The notes beneath the pieces are model-generated. The model ran no database searches and was not told the origin of the DNA. It was given only the letters and a program-made list of their open reading frames with translations. Positions 15,773 to 23,868 of a stretch of 43,126 nucleotides of DNA are shown here, piece after piece. Numbering within the stretch: the stretch's first letter is position 1; each line of letters begins with the position of its first letter. The DNA lies in NCBI GenBank assembly GCA_023227835.1, contig JALOCI010000023.1:1-43126 (forward strand), read 5' to 3'. The position numbers and the translations under genes are program-made. The stretch is from Bacteroidales bacterium. Lineage in GTDB: Bacteria > Bacteroidota > Bacteroidia > Bacteroidales > UBA932.

Positions 15773-17644
15773 GTGGAAATCCTAAACAACATTAATAGCC
15801 CCGAAGACCTCAAAAAGCTGAACAACAGCGAACTGCACAAGGTCTGCAATGAGTTGAGGGAATATATAATTGAGTGCTGTGCAAATAATCCGGGTCATTT
15901 TGCTTCAAGCCTGGGAACAGTTGAGCTTACAGTAGCCCTCCATTACATATATGACACTCCGGAGGACAAACTTGTATGGGACGTTGGCCATCAGGCCTAT
16001 GCACATAAAATTTTGACAGGAAGAAGGGAGGAGTTTAAAAATAACAGAAAGTTCAAAGGGATAAGCGGTTTCCCGAAAATTTCAGAAAGTAAGTATGACG
16101 CATTTGGTGTCGGACATTCTTCTACATCTATTTCCGCCGCCCTTGGAATGTCTGTAGCTTCAAATCTCAGTGGCAAAAATAACAGGATAATTGCTGTCAT
16201 AGGTGATGGCTCAATGACAGGAGGTCTTGCATTCGAAGGGCTCAACAACGCCGGTGCAATGAAATCCGATATACTGGTCATACTAAATGACAACGGAATC
16301 TCCATTGATCCTAATGTCGGAGCTCTTCACAACTATCTTTTGAAGATTTCCACATCCCGCACATATAACCAGGTAAAGAACAGAACATGGGAGATGATCG
16401 GCTCTAAATGGCTGAGGATGTTATTGCAGAAGTTCATGTTCAGCACAAAGATGGCTATATTCAAAAGCGGTTCTATTTTTGAATCTCTCGGATTCAGATA
16501 TTTTGGAGCCATTGACGGCAATAATCTTGACCAGCTTTTGACCACACTTGCCAATCTTAAAGAGATAAAGGGCCCAAAACTTTTACACATAGTCACTACA
16601 AAAGGAAAGGGGTACAAGCCTGCCGAAGAAAATCAGGTTGAATGGCATGCACCCGGCACATTCGATATTTTCACAGGAATAAGAAAAAAGAATCAGGCAG
16701 AAAAGAGATCCAGATATCAGGATGTTTTTGGAGAGACTCTGGTAAGGCTTGCAAAAGAGAATCTTAAAATTGTGGGTATCACTCCTGCCATGCCTTCCGG
16801 CTGTTCACTTAATATGATGATGCATGAGATGCCGGACAGGGCATTTGATGTCGGCATAGCAGAACAGCATGCAGTAACCTTTTCTGCAGGACTTGCTTCT
16901 CAAGGATTTCTGCCATACTGCAATATTTACTCAAGCTTTATGCAAAGGGCGTATGACAGTGTAATACATGACGTTGCAATTCAGAATCTCAAGGTTGTTT
17001 TCTGTCTGGACAGAGGAGGACTTGTGGGAGAAGATGGTGCAACTCATCACGGAGTCTTCGACCTTTCATATTTCAGATGTGTACCTAATCTTACCGTCTG
17101 TGCGCCGATGAACGAAGTGGATCTTAAGGATCTGATGTATTCGGTACAGTTTGCCGGGTATGGTCCGACGGTTATAAGATATCCGAGAGGATACGGCGAG
17201 GGAATGGAATGGAGGGGAGATTTTAACAAAATTGAACCAGGAAGAGCAAAAGTTGTTGTTGATGGTACAGGAATCGCACTTCTTACCATCGGAACTGCAG
17301 GTAATAATGCTGCCAGAGCGGCGGCAAGGGCGCGAGAGATGGGGATACCGGTGCTCCACTATGATATGCGTTTTCTTAAGCCGATTGACGAGTCTGCACT
17401 TGACGATGCGGTAAATAAATGTCGCAACATCATAACCGTTGAGGACGGAACAATCCTTGGTGGTCTGCACTCGGCAGTCTGTGAATATGTTGCAACGGGA
17501 GGTTATAATGTAAAAGTTACTGCAATGGGTGTTCCCGACAGGTTCATTGAACAGGGCAGCGTACCGGAACTCCAGCACGAATGCAACTTTGACGAGGAGA
17601 GCATACTGAAAACGATTATTAATGTCTCAAAAAGAACATCATAG
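15773..17644 (+). CDS. dxs: 1-deoxy-D-xylulose-5-phosphate synthase
   Basis: This thiamine-diphosphate enzyme condenses pyruvate with glyceraldehyde-3-phosphate, the first step of the MEP isoprenoid pathway. In the 623-aa protein, DVGHQAYAHKI (from residue 70) carries the conserved His residues. GDGSMTGG (144-151) through LNDN is the ThDP/Mg binding motif. DVGIAEQHAVTFSAGLA contains the catalytic Glu, and DRGGLVGEDGATHHG is the substrate region. The transketolase C-terminal domain follows. The start is a GTG giving MEILNNINSPEDLKKL, which matches the family N-terminus. The 3' end overlaps the following FeoB-like gene by 23 nt. Confidence 0.96.
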   Translation: MEILNNINSPEDLKKLNNSELHKVCNELREYIIECCANNPGHFASSLGTVELTVALHYIYDTPEDKLVWDVGHQAYAHKILTGRREEFKNNRKFKGISGFPKISESKYDAFGVGHSSTSISAALGMSVASNLSGKNNRIIAVIGDGSMTGGLAFEGLNNAGAMKSDILVILNDNGISIDPNVGALHNYLLKISTSRTYNQVKNRTWEMIGSKWLRMLLQKFMFSTKMAIFKSGSIFESLGFRYFGAIDGNNLDQLLTTLANLKEIKGPKLLHIVTTKGKGYKPAEENQVEWHAPGTFDIFTGIRKKNQAEKRSRYQDVFGETLVRLAKENLKIVGITPAMPSGCSLNMMMHEMPDRAFDVGIAEQHAVTFSAGLASQGFLPYCNIYSSFMQRAYDSVIHDVAIQNLKVVFCLDRGGLVGEDGATHHGVFDLSYFRCVPNLTVCAPMNEVDLKDLMYSVQFAGYGPTVIRYPRGYGEGMEWRGDFNKIEPGRAKVVVDGTGIALLTIGTAGNNAARAAARAREMGIPVLHYDMRFLKPIDESALDDAVNKCRNIITVEDGTILGGLHSAVCEYVATGGYNVKVTAMGVPDRFIEQGSVPELQHECNFDEESILKTIINVSKRTS

Positions 17645-19025
17645 CGACAAAAGGCTTGGCCACAAGCACAACCGCTTCAAACACGAGTTTGTAAGTGGAC
17701 AGCGTAACTTCAAAGAATTTAAACCGATACAAGGTGCAGAATCACTGCATGATCTTAAGTTTAACCGCAAGGAGCATTGCAAAGGTCACAGGAGAAAGCT
17801 GAGCGAGGAGGAGACATCAAGACTTGATGCGATTCTTACCCACCCCCTGTGGGGCTTGCTTATCTTCATAGGAATAATATGGAGTATCTTCTTCAGCACA
17901 TTTAATCTCGGCTCCTACCCACAGGCTGGTATTGAATGGCTTATGGACCAGGCAGCTACATCAATACACCTTCACATGTCCGAAGGATGGCTGAACGATT
18001 TTCTGACCCAGGGTGTTATTATGGGTGTGGGGAGTGTTCTTGCCTTTCTTCCGAATATCCTGATTCTGTTTTTCTTCCTTTCTCTTCTTCAGGAGACGGA
18101 ATATCTTCCGAGAGCAGCTACTTTGATGGATCGTTATATGCACCATATAGGACTGCACGGAAGTTCTTTCATTCCGCTGCTTATGGGTTTTGGATGCAAT
18201 GTTCCTGCAATCCTGGCAACAAGGACCATAAAGAGAAAATATGACAGGATACTGACCATGCTTATGATCCCATACATCCCATGCAGTGCCAGGATACCTA
18301 CTTTTCTCCTGTTTTCCGGGATTTTTTTCCCGGAACATCAGGTGCTTGTACTGAGCCTGCTATATTTTGGCGGTATCATAACCGGAATTATAATGGCTCT
18401 GATATTCAAAAGAATATTTTTCAATTTCGGGACTAAAGACTACTCCATACCACTCCCCTTTTATAAGCGCCCGTCATTTGCAGGATCTGTTGCAAACATG
18501 TGGGACGCTGCCTGGGAATATCTTAAAAAAATCGGAACCGTCGTTCTGCTTGCTGTTATAATTGTGTGGGCCCTTGACTATTTTCCGCTTAAAAACAGAG
18601 AAAATCCTGATCCTCACCGTGTATCTTACCTTGAGCACTTCGGCAAGAGTGTGGAACCTGTCATGTCTCCCCTCGGATTCGACTGGAAAATGAGTGTCAG
18701 TCTTATCACAGGTATAACGGCAAAGGAGTTTATAATAAGTACTCTAGGCGTAGTTTACCAGGCAGATGACAGCAGGCATCCTGATGATGAGCAGCATACC
18801 TCTCTTATGAGCAGAATTAAGGAAGAGAAGGTTTTCAATAAGGCGAATGCATTATCTTTTATGATTTTCTCACTTCTTTATATGCCGTGCGTGGCGACTG
18901 CATATACGATAAGGAAAGAGACAAAGACCTGGAAATGGGCACTTTTATCAATACTTTCAACCGTTTTGGTTGCATGGATAGCAGCGTTTTTTGCATATAG
19001 AATAGGTTTAATGATTTTTGTCTAA
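17622..19025 (+). CDS. FeoB-like ferrous iron transporter, membrane domain only (no GTPase domain)
   Basis: The 467-aa protein matches the membrane part of FeoB: LDAILTHPLWGL at the first membrane helix, FIPLLMGFGCNVPAILATRT, IPCSARIPTF, TGITAKEFIISTLGVVY and YMPCVATAYTI. The Gate-region cysteines C192, C221 and C423 are all present. The usual N-terminal G domain (a P-loop GxxxxGKS and NxxD of about 170-270 residues) is missing. Instead residues 1-62 are basic and His-rich: H6, H7, H14, H16, H21, H43, H52 and H56, plus C53. Upstream sequence is dxs in another frame, so no lost domain is adjacent. The frame is intact and the ATG overlaps dxs, so it looks functional rather than decayed. Iron as substrate is inferred from the family. 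Confidence 0.88.
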   Translation: MSQKEHHSDKRLGHKHNRFKHEFVSGQRNFKEFKPIQGAESLHDLKFNRKEHCKGHRRKLSEEETSRLDAILTHPLWGLLIFIGIIWSIFFSTFNLGSYPQAGIEWLMDQAATSIHLHMSEGWLNDFLTQGVIMGVGSVLAFLPNILILFFFLSLLQETEYLPRAATLMDRYMHHIGLHGSSFIPLLMGFGCNVPAILATRTIKRKYDRILTMLMIPYIPCSARIPTFLLFSGIFFPEHQVLVLSLLYFGGIITGIIMALIFKRIFFNFGTKDYSIPLPFYKRPSFAGSVANMWDAAWEYLKKIGTVVLLAVIIVWALDYFPLKNRENPDPHRVSYLEHFGKSVEPVMSPLGFDWKMSVSLITGITAKEFIISTLGVVYQADDSRHPDDEQHTSLMSRIKEEKVFNKANALSFMIFSLLYMPCVATAYTIRKETKTWKWALLSILSTVLVAWIAAFFAYRIGLMIFV

Positions 19026-19031
19026 AATTTT

Positions 19032-19062
19032 TTTGGAGTTTAATCAAAAACCTATATCTTTG
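19032..19062 (+). promoter_or_regulatory. Strong Bacteroidetes promoter for the tRNA-tuf-rpoBC block
   Basis: TTTG (19032-19035) is followed after exactly 19 nt by TATCTTTG (19055-19062), an ideal -33/-7 pair. The first tRNA starts 40 nt downstream. Confidence 0.85.
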
Positions 19063-19101
19063 CAGTCCCTAAAACAAAAAGGGAAGAGCAATAACAAGCA
19101 T

Positions 19102-19175
19102 GCCGATGTAGCTCAGTTGGCCAGAGCAGCTGATTTGTAATCAGCTGGTCGGGGGTTCGAATCCCTCCATCGGCT
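19102..19175 (+). tRNA. tRNA-Thr (anticodon UGU)
   Basis: Cloverleaf: acceptor GCCGATG/CATCGGC, anticodon arm GCTGA-TTTGTAA-TCAGC with anticodon TGT, T arm GGGGG-TTCGAAT-CCCTC with one G-U pair, discriminator T. CCA is not encoded. Confidence 0.96.
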
Positions 19176-19202
19176 CTACGTTTTTTGAACAAATTGAATC
19201 TT

Positions 19203-19285
19203 GGGGAGATACCAAAGTGGCCAACTGGGGCAGACTGTAAATCTGCTGGCGTACGCCTTCGTAGGTTCGAATCCTGCTCTCCCCA
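19203..19285 (+). tRNA. tRNA-Tyr (anticodon GUA)
   Basis: Class II tRNA with a long variable arm. Acceptor GGGGAGA/TCTCCCC, anticodon arm GCAGA-CTGTAAA-TCTGC with anticodon GTA, T arm GTAGG-TTCGAAT-CCTGC, discriminator A. CCA is not encoded. Confidence 0.96.
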
Positions 19286-19297
19286 CGTTTTTTTATT

Positions 19298-19370
19298 GCG
19301 GAAGTAGCTCAGTCGGTAGAGCATCAGCCTTCCAAGCTGAGGGTCGCGGGTTCGAACCTCGTCTTCCGCT
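19298..19370 (+). tRNA. tRNA-Gly (anticodon UCC)
   Basis: Acceptor GCGGAAG/CTTCCGC, anticodon arm TCAGC-CTTCCAA-GCTGA with anticodon TCC, T loop TTCGAAC, discriminator T. CCA is not encoded. Confidence 0.96.
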
Positions 19371-19378
19371 CTAAGTAA

Positions 19379-19450
<72 letters not shown>

Positions 19451-19494
19451 CTACAAGTGTGTAAATATTTCATTATAATTTAAAATTTACTATT

Positions 19495-20682
19495 ATGGCA
19501 AAAGAAGCTTTTAAAAGAGACAAGCCGCACGTAAACATCGGAACCATCGGTCACGTTGACCATGGTAAAACCACTCTTACTGCAGCTATTACCATGGTGT
19601 TGGCTCGTAAGGGCCTCTCTGAGGTACGTTCATTTGACTCTATCGACAACGCACCTGAGGAAAAAGAGCGTGGTATAACTATCAATACTGCACACATTGA
19701 GTATCAGACTGAAAAACGTCACTATGCACACGTTGACTGCCCGGGTCACGCTGACTACGTTAAGAACATGGTTACAGGTGCTGCCCAGATGGACGGCGCT
19801 ATTATAGTTGTTGCTGCTACTGACGGTCCTATGCCTCAGACACGTGAGCACATCCTTCTTGCACGTCAGGTAAACGTTCCTAGAATCGTTGTATTCCTGA
19901 ACAAGGTTGATATCGTTGACGATCCTGAAATGATCGACCTCGTTGAGATGGAAGTTCGTGAGCTTCTAACATTCTACAAATATGACGGTGATAACGCTCC
20001 TGTTATTCGCGGTTCTGCTCTTGGAGCACTTAACGGTGATCCACAGTGGGAAGATAAGGTTATGGAACTTATGACTGCAGTTGATGAGTACATTCCACTT
20101 CCTCCAAGAGATATAGACAAACCTTTCCTTATGCCTGTTGAGGACGTGTTCTCAATCACCGGCCGTGGTACAGTTGCTACAGGTCGTATTGAGACCGGCG
20201 TTATCAAAACCGGTGAGGAGGTTCAGATTATCGGTCTTGGTGAAGAGCCTAAGAAATCAGTTGTTACTGGTGTTGAGATGTTCCGTAAGATTCTTGACAG
20301 AGGTGAGGCTGGTGACAATGTTGGTCTTCTTCTCCGCGGTATCGACAAGAAAGAGATTAAGAGAGGTCAGGTTATTGCTAAACCTGGTACAATCACTCCT
20401 CATAAGAGGTTCAAGGCTGAGATCTACGTTCTTAAGAAAGACGAGGGTGGCCGTCACACTCCTTTCCATAACAAATATCGTCCTCAGTTCTTTATCCGTA
20501 CCATGGATATCACAGGAGAGATTCTTCTTCCTGAAGGAACAGAGATGGTAATGCCGGGTGATAACGTAACTATTACAGTTGAGCTCATCTACCCAGTTGC
20601 TATCAACCAGGGTCTCCAGTTCGCTATCCGCGAAGGTGGCCGTACAGTTGGTGCAGGTCAGGTAACCGAGATTATCGACTAA
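19495..20682 (+). CDS. tuf: Elongation factor Tu
   Basis: EF-Tu delivers aminoacyl-tRNA to the ribosome as a GTP complex. The 395-aa protein has GHVDHGKT (residues 19-26), the effector region RGITINTAH, DCPGHADY and NKVD, then domains II and III, ending GAGQVTEIID. Length is normal. It is embedded between tRNA-Thr and tRNA-Trp with no promoter box in the 44-nt gap, so it is expressed with the tRNA cluster. Confidence 0.98.
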   Translation: MAKEAFKRDKPHVNIGTIGHVDHGKTTLTAAITMVLARKGLSEVRSFDSIDNAPEEKERGITINTAHIEYQTEKRHYAHVDCPGHADYVKNMVTGAAQMDGAIIVVAATDGPMPQTREHILLARQVNVPRIVVFLNKVDIVDDPEMIDLVEMEVRELLTFYKYDGDNAPVIRGSALGALNGDPQWEDKVMELMTAVDEYIPLPPRDIDKPFLMPVEDVFSITGRGTVATGRIETGVIKTGEEVQIIGLGEEPKKSVVTGVEMFRKILDRGEAGDNVGLLLRGIDKKEIKRGQVIAKPGTITPHKRFKAEIYVLKKDEGGRHTPFHNKYRPQFFIRTMDITGEILLPEGTEMVMPGDNVTITVELIYPVAINQGLQFAIREGGRTVGAGQVTEIID

Positions 20683-20693
20683 TTACAACATAC

Positions 20694-20726
20694 AAAGTTA
20701 GTCACCTACCCTTGGTGGCTAACTTT
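20694..20726 (+). terminator. Hairpin after tuf (partial terminator or processing site)
   Basis: Thirteen-bp stem AAAGTTAGTCACC / GGTGGCTAACTTT with one U-G pair and loop TACCCTT. It is followed by ATATTTA rather than a U run, so read-through into tRNA-Trp and secE is likely. It may also separate tuf mRNA from the tRNA by processing. Confidence 0.65.
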
Positions 20727-20732
20727 ATATTT

Positions 20733-20803
20733 AGGGGCATAGTTCAAGGGTAGAATAGCGGTCTCCAAAACCGTTGATGGGCGTTCGAATCGCTCTGCCC
20801 CTG
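20733..20803 (+). tRNA. tRNA-Trp (anticodon CCA)
   Basis: Acceptor AGGGGCA/TGCCCCT, anticodon arm GCGGT-CTCCAAA-ACCGT with anticodon CCA, T arm GGGCG-TTCGAAT-CGCTC, discriminator G. The 3' CCA is not encoded (CAA follows). A tRNA-Trp before secE-nusG is a common arrangement. Confidence 0.96.
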
Positions 20804-20807
20804 CAAT

Positions 20808-20827
20808 ACCGGGGGTTACGACCCGGT
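20808..20827 (+). other. GC-rich hairpin in the secE leader
   Basis: ACCGGG and CCCGGT form a 6-bp stem around loop GGTTACGA, immediately after tRNA-Trp. The 9-mer GCAATACCG occurs at 20803-20811 and again at 20846-20854, so a competing pairing is possible. No function is established. Confidence 0.5.
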
Positions 20828-20886
20828 AGTAATAATCCGGTTGAGGCAATACCGCTTCCATTGTTTCGGCCGACAATCATTATAAG

Positions 20887-21081
20887 ATGAACAAAATTAA
20901 GTTGTACTTTCAGGAATCGTACACAGAACTTGTGAAAAAGGTTAGCTGGCCCTCGTGGTCTCAGCTCCAGAGTTCCGCTATCGTTGTAATGATCGCTTCA
21001 GCAATTTTTGCAGTTGTGATTTTTGCGATGGATTTTGCGTTCAGAAACATCATGACTTTTATTTACAACTTGCTGTACTAA
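20887..21081 (+). CDS. secE: Preprotein translocase subunit SecE
   Basis: SecE clamps SecY in the Sec translocon. The 64-aa protein has the conserved amphipathic segment ending KVSWPSWSQL (residues about 17-28) and one membrane helix (about 30-58), the minimal single-helix SecE. It lies five nt before nusG. Confidence 0.95.
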   Translation: MNKIKLYFQESYTELVKKVSWPSWSQLQSSAIVVMIASAIFAVVIFAMDFAFRNIMTFIYNLLY

Positions 21082-21085
21082 TCTT

Positions 21086-21640
21086 ATGGGTGAAATTTCC
21101 AAAAAGTGGTATGTAGTAAGGGCTGCCGGCGGTAAGGAAAAGAAAGCCAAAGAGTACATAGAAAATGAGATCAAGAGATTGGGCCTCACAGACTATGTAT
21201 CGCAGGTTCTTATCCCGACCGAAAAGATCTATCAGGTAAAAAATGGCAAGAAGGTCAGCATGGAGAGAATTTTCTATCCTGGCTATATTCTTATTGAAGC
21301 TGCTCTTACCGGGGAGATTCAGCACATTATCAGAAATCTTCCTCATGTTTCCGGATTTCTCTCAGAGAAGGCCGGTAAGGACAAAGAACCCGTTCCATTG
21401 AGAATGTCCGAGGTGAACCGTATCCTGGGTCGTGTAGACGAACTTGCAGATATGGAGGAGGAAAACATCACACCATTTATCGTAGGAGAACCTGTTAAGG
21501 TTGTAGATGGTCCTTTCAACGGTTTCGACGGAACTGTCGAAGAGATTATCGAGGACAAGAAGAAACTTAAGGTTATGGTGAAAATTTTTGGAAGAAAGAC
21601 TCTTTTAGAGTTGAATTTTGTTCAAGTAGTTAAAGAATAA
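21086..21640 (+). CDS. nusG: Transcription termination/antitermination factor NusG
   Basis: NusG binds RNA polymerase and couples it to Rho and the ribosome. The 184-aa protein starts KKWYVVRAAGGKEKKAKEYIE, the NGN domain (to about 115) that includes FYPGYILIEA. It ends in a KOW domain (about 130-182) with GEPVKVVDGPFNGFDGTVEEI. Length is normal. Confidence 0.97.
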   Translation: MGEISKKWYVVRAAGGKEKKAKEYIENEIKRLGLTDYVSQVLIPTEKIYQVKNGKKVSMERIFYPGYILIEAALTGEIQHIIRNLPHVSGFLSEKAGKDKEPVPLRMSEVNRILGRVDELADMEEENITPFIVGEPVKVVDGPFNGFDGTVEEIIEDKKKLKVMVKIFGRKTLLELNFVQVVKE

Positions 21641-21653
21641 ATAATCAAACATT

Positions 21654-22100
21654 ATGGCTAAAGAAGTTGCCGCTCTCATTAAATTGCAGATTAAAGGCGG
21701 CGCAGCTAATCCCTCACCTCCGGTAGGACCTGCACTGGGTTCCAAGGGTGTAAACATAATGGACTTTTGCAAGCAATTCAATGCTCGCACCCAAGATAAG
21801 GCCGGTAAAGTATTACCTGTCATTATCACTGTTTACAGCGATAAGTCGTTTACATTTATCGTAAAACAACCCCCTGTTGCCATTCAGTTGAAGGAAGCTG
21901 CTAAGATCCAATCCGGGTCCGCCGAACCTAACCGTAAAAAAGTTAGCTCGGTTACCTGGGAACAAATCCGTGCAATAGCTACAGACAAGATGCCTGATAT
22001 GAATGCTTTCACCCTTAAGTCAGCCATGTCAATGGTTGCAGGTACAGCAAGAAGTATGGGTATTACTGTAACCGGAGAATTTCCGGAAGATGTTAAATAA
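21654..22100 (+). CDS. rplK: 50S ribosomal protein L11
   Basis: L11 forms the base of the ribosomal stalk on 23S rRNA. The 148-aa protein contains the typical LQIKGGAANPSPPVGPALG, the GVNIMDFCKQFNART block and C-terminal SMGITVTG. It is 13 nt after nusG. Confidence 0.98.
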   Translation: MAKEVAALIKLQIKGGAANPSPPVGPALGSKGVNIMDFCKQFNARTQDKAGKVLPVIITVYSDKSFTFIVKQPPVAIQLKEAAKIQSGSAEPNRKKVSSVTWEQIRAIATDKMPDMNAFTLKSAMSMVAGTARSMGITVTGEFPEDVK

Positions 22101-22114
22101 TAAATCCTGCGAAA

Positions 22115-22816
22115 ATGAGTAAGCTAACAAAAAATCAAAAAGTAGTATACGCTAAAGTTGACTCTACTAAGCAGTATAAATTGGCAGATGCATGCAACCT
22201 TCTGAAAGAGGTTTCTTTCACGAAGTTTGACTCATCTGTTGATATAGCTATGCGTCTTGGAGTTGACCCTCGTAAGGCTAACCAAATGGTACGCGGCGTT
22301 GTTACTCTTCCTCACGGAACCGGTAAGACTGTACGTGTATTGGTGCTGTGTACTCCTGACAAAGAGGCTGAGGCCAAAGAAGCAGGAGCAGACCATGTAG
22401 GTCTGGATGAATACATCGAAAAGATTAAAGGTGGCTGGACTGATATAGATGTTATCATCTGTACACCGTCTGTTATGGCTAAAATTGGTCCTATCGGCCG
22501 TATTCTGGGTCCTCGCGGTCTGATGCCTAATCCTAAGACAGGCACAGTTACCATGGAGGTAGGAAACGCAGTCAAAGAGGTTAAAGCCGGTAAAATTGAC
22601 TTTAAGGTTGACAAGCAGGGAATCGTACATGCCAGCATTGGTAAAGTATCTTTTGCTGCCGAAATGTTGGCCGAGAATGCTCTTGAGTTCATCAAGACTG
22701 TCATGAAACTTAAACCACAAGCTTTAAAAGGAACGTATGTAAAGAGTGTTTTCATCTCTTCTACTATGAGCCCTGGTATAAATATCGATAGCAAGTCAAT
22801 TGGTGCTGCTGAATAA
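22115..22816 (+). CDS. rplA: 50S ribosomal protein L1
   Basis: L1 forms the L1 stalk and in many bacteria represses its own L11-L1 mRNA. The 233-aa protein carries the RNA-binding signature IGPIGRILGPRGLMPNPKTGT. It is 14 nt after rplK. I do not see an obvious L1-binding mimic in the short rplK leader. Confidence 0.98.
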   Translation: MSKLTKNQKVVYAKVDSTKQYKLADACNLLKEVSFTKFDSSVDIAMRLGVDPRKANQMVRGVVTLPHGTGKTVRVLVLCTPDKEAEAKEAGADHVGLDEYIEKIKGGWTDIDVIICTPSVMAKIGPIGRILGPRGLMPNPKTGTVTMEVGNAVKEVKAGKIDFKVDKQGIVHASIGKVSFAAEMLAENALEFIKTVMKLKPQALKGTYVKSVFISSTMSPGINIDSKSIGAAE

Positions 22817-22827
22817 TATATTGTTTT

Positions 22828-23352
22828 ATGAGAAAAGAAGAAAAAACACAGATTATTGAAAGCCTGGCAGCGCAATTAACTAATACTCCAAACTTTTATC
22901 TTACAGACATTTCAGGTCTGAATGCTGAGAATACAGCTAAGCTCCGCCGTGCCTGCTTTGAAAAACAGATAAAACTTGTTGTTGTTAAAAACACCTTGCT
23001 GCGTAAAGCTTTGGAACAAAATGGCCTTAACGAGGCTCAGTTGCTTTTCCCAATTCTTGAAGGTCCTTCTGCCGTTATGTTTACTGAGAATGTAAACGCT
23101 CCGGCAAAGCTTATCAAAGAGTTCGGCAAGCAATATGGCAAACCGGTGCTCAAAGGAGCACTTGTACAAGAATGCGCTTACGTTGGTGAGAACCAGCTTG
23201 ATGCACTTATCTCAATCAAGTCACGTGAAGAACTTATCGGTGACATTATCGGTCTGCTCCAATCTCCTGCTAAGAACGTCATCTCTGCACTCCAATCGAA
23301 TGCAGGCGGCAAAGTTGCAGGTATTGTAAAGACCTTATCAGAAAAAGAGTAA
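22828..23352 (+). CDS. rplJ: 50S ribosomal protein L10
   Basis: L10 anchors L7/L12 dimers to the ribosome. The 174-aa protein includes FYLTDISGLN, KLVVVKNTLLRKAL and a C-terminal helix for L7/L12 binding. The gap to rplA is 11 nt, so it lacks the long regulated leader seen in E. coli. Confidence 0.97.
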   Translation: MRKEEKTQIIESLAAQLTNTPNFYLTDISGLNAENTAKLRRACFEKQIKLVVVKNTLLRKALEQNGLNEAQLLFPILEGPSAVMFTENVNAPAKLIKEFGKQYGKPVLKGALVQECAYVGENQLDALISIKSREELIGDIIGLLQSPAKNVISALQSNAGGKVAGIVKTLSEKE

Positions 23353-23384
23353 TAATAATATAAACTTTTTAATTTAAAACAATC

Positions 23385-23765
23385 ATGGCAGATATCAAGA
23401 AATTTGCAGAAGAATTAGTTAACCTGTCTGTAAAAGAAGTACAAGAACTTGCAAAGGTTCTCAAAGAAGAATATGGTATTGAACCTGCTGCTGCAGCTGT
23501 TGCTGTTGCCGCTCCTGCAGCCGGTGGCGCTGCTCCTGCTGCTGAAGCAGAACAAACTCAGTTTGACGTTATCCTCACTTCTGCTGGCCAGGCTAAGCTT
23601 CAGATCGTGAAAGTCGTTAAAGAGATTACTGGTCTTGGTCTTAAAGAGGCTAAAGATTTAGTAGATGCAGCTCCTAAGGCTATCAAGGAAAAAGTTTCCA
23701 AAGCCGAAGCTGAACAAGTAAAAGCACAAATCGAAGAGGCTGGCGGAGAAGTTGAAGTTAAATAA
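23385..23765 (+). CDS. rplL: 50S ribosomal protein L7/L12
   Basis: L7/L12 recruits translation factors. The 126-aa protein has an N-terminal dimerisation domain, an Ala/Pro-rich hinge (about residues 36-55) and the conserved C-terminal domain with KVVKEITGLGLKEAKDLVD. It is followed by an attenuator. Confidence 0.98.
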   Translation: MADIKKFAEELVNLSVKEVQELAKVLKEEYGIEPAAAAVAVAAPAAGGAAPAAEAEQTQFDVILTSAGQAKLQIVKVVKEITGLGLKEAKDLVDAAPKAIKEKVSKAEAEQVKAQIEEAGGEVEVK

Positions 23766-23797
23766 CTCCAAAACCCCGTTGATCGGGCACAATAACA

Positions 23798-23830
23798 GGT
23801 TTAGAGCCATTTAAGGCTCTAAGCCTTTTT
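23798..23830 (+). terminator. rplL-rpoB attenuator
   Basis: Stem GGTTTAGAGCC / GGCTCTAAGCC (one U-G pair), loop ATTTAA, then TTTTT. There is no TAnnTTTG box before rpoB, so partial read-through is expected to set RNA polymerase levels below those of L7/L12. Confidence 0.88.
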
Positions 23831-23868
23831 GTCGTTATTTTAGTATATTTTCAACCAATCCACACACA

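Noticed and set aside
17622..17810. FeoB-like gene as a truncated pseudogene
   Set aside because: The frame is intact from an ATG overlapping dxs, all Gate motifs are conserved, and no remnant of a G domain is present upstream.
19052..19324. Minus-strand 90-codon frame over the tRNA cluster
   Set aside because: It is antisense to tRNA genes; its sequence simply reflects tRNA stems, a well-known false protein call.
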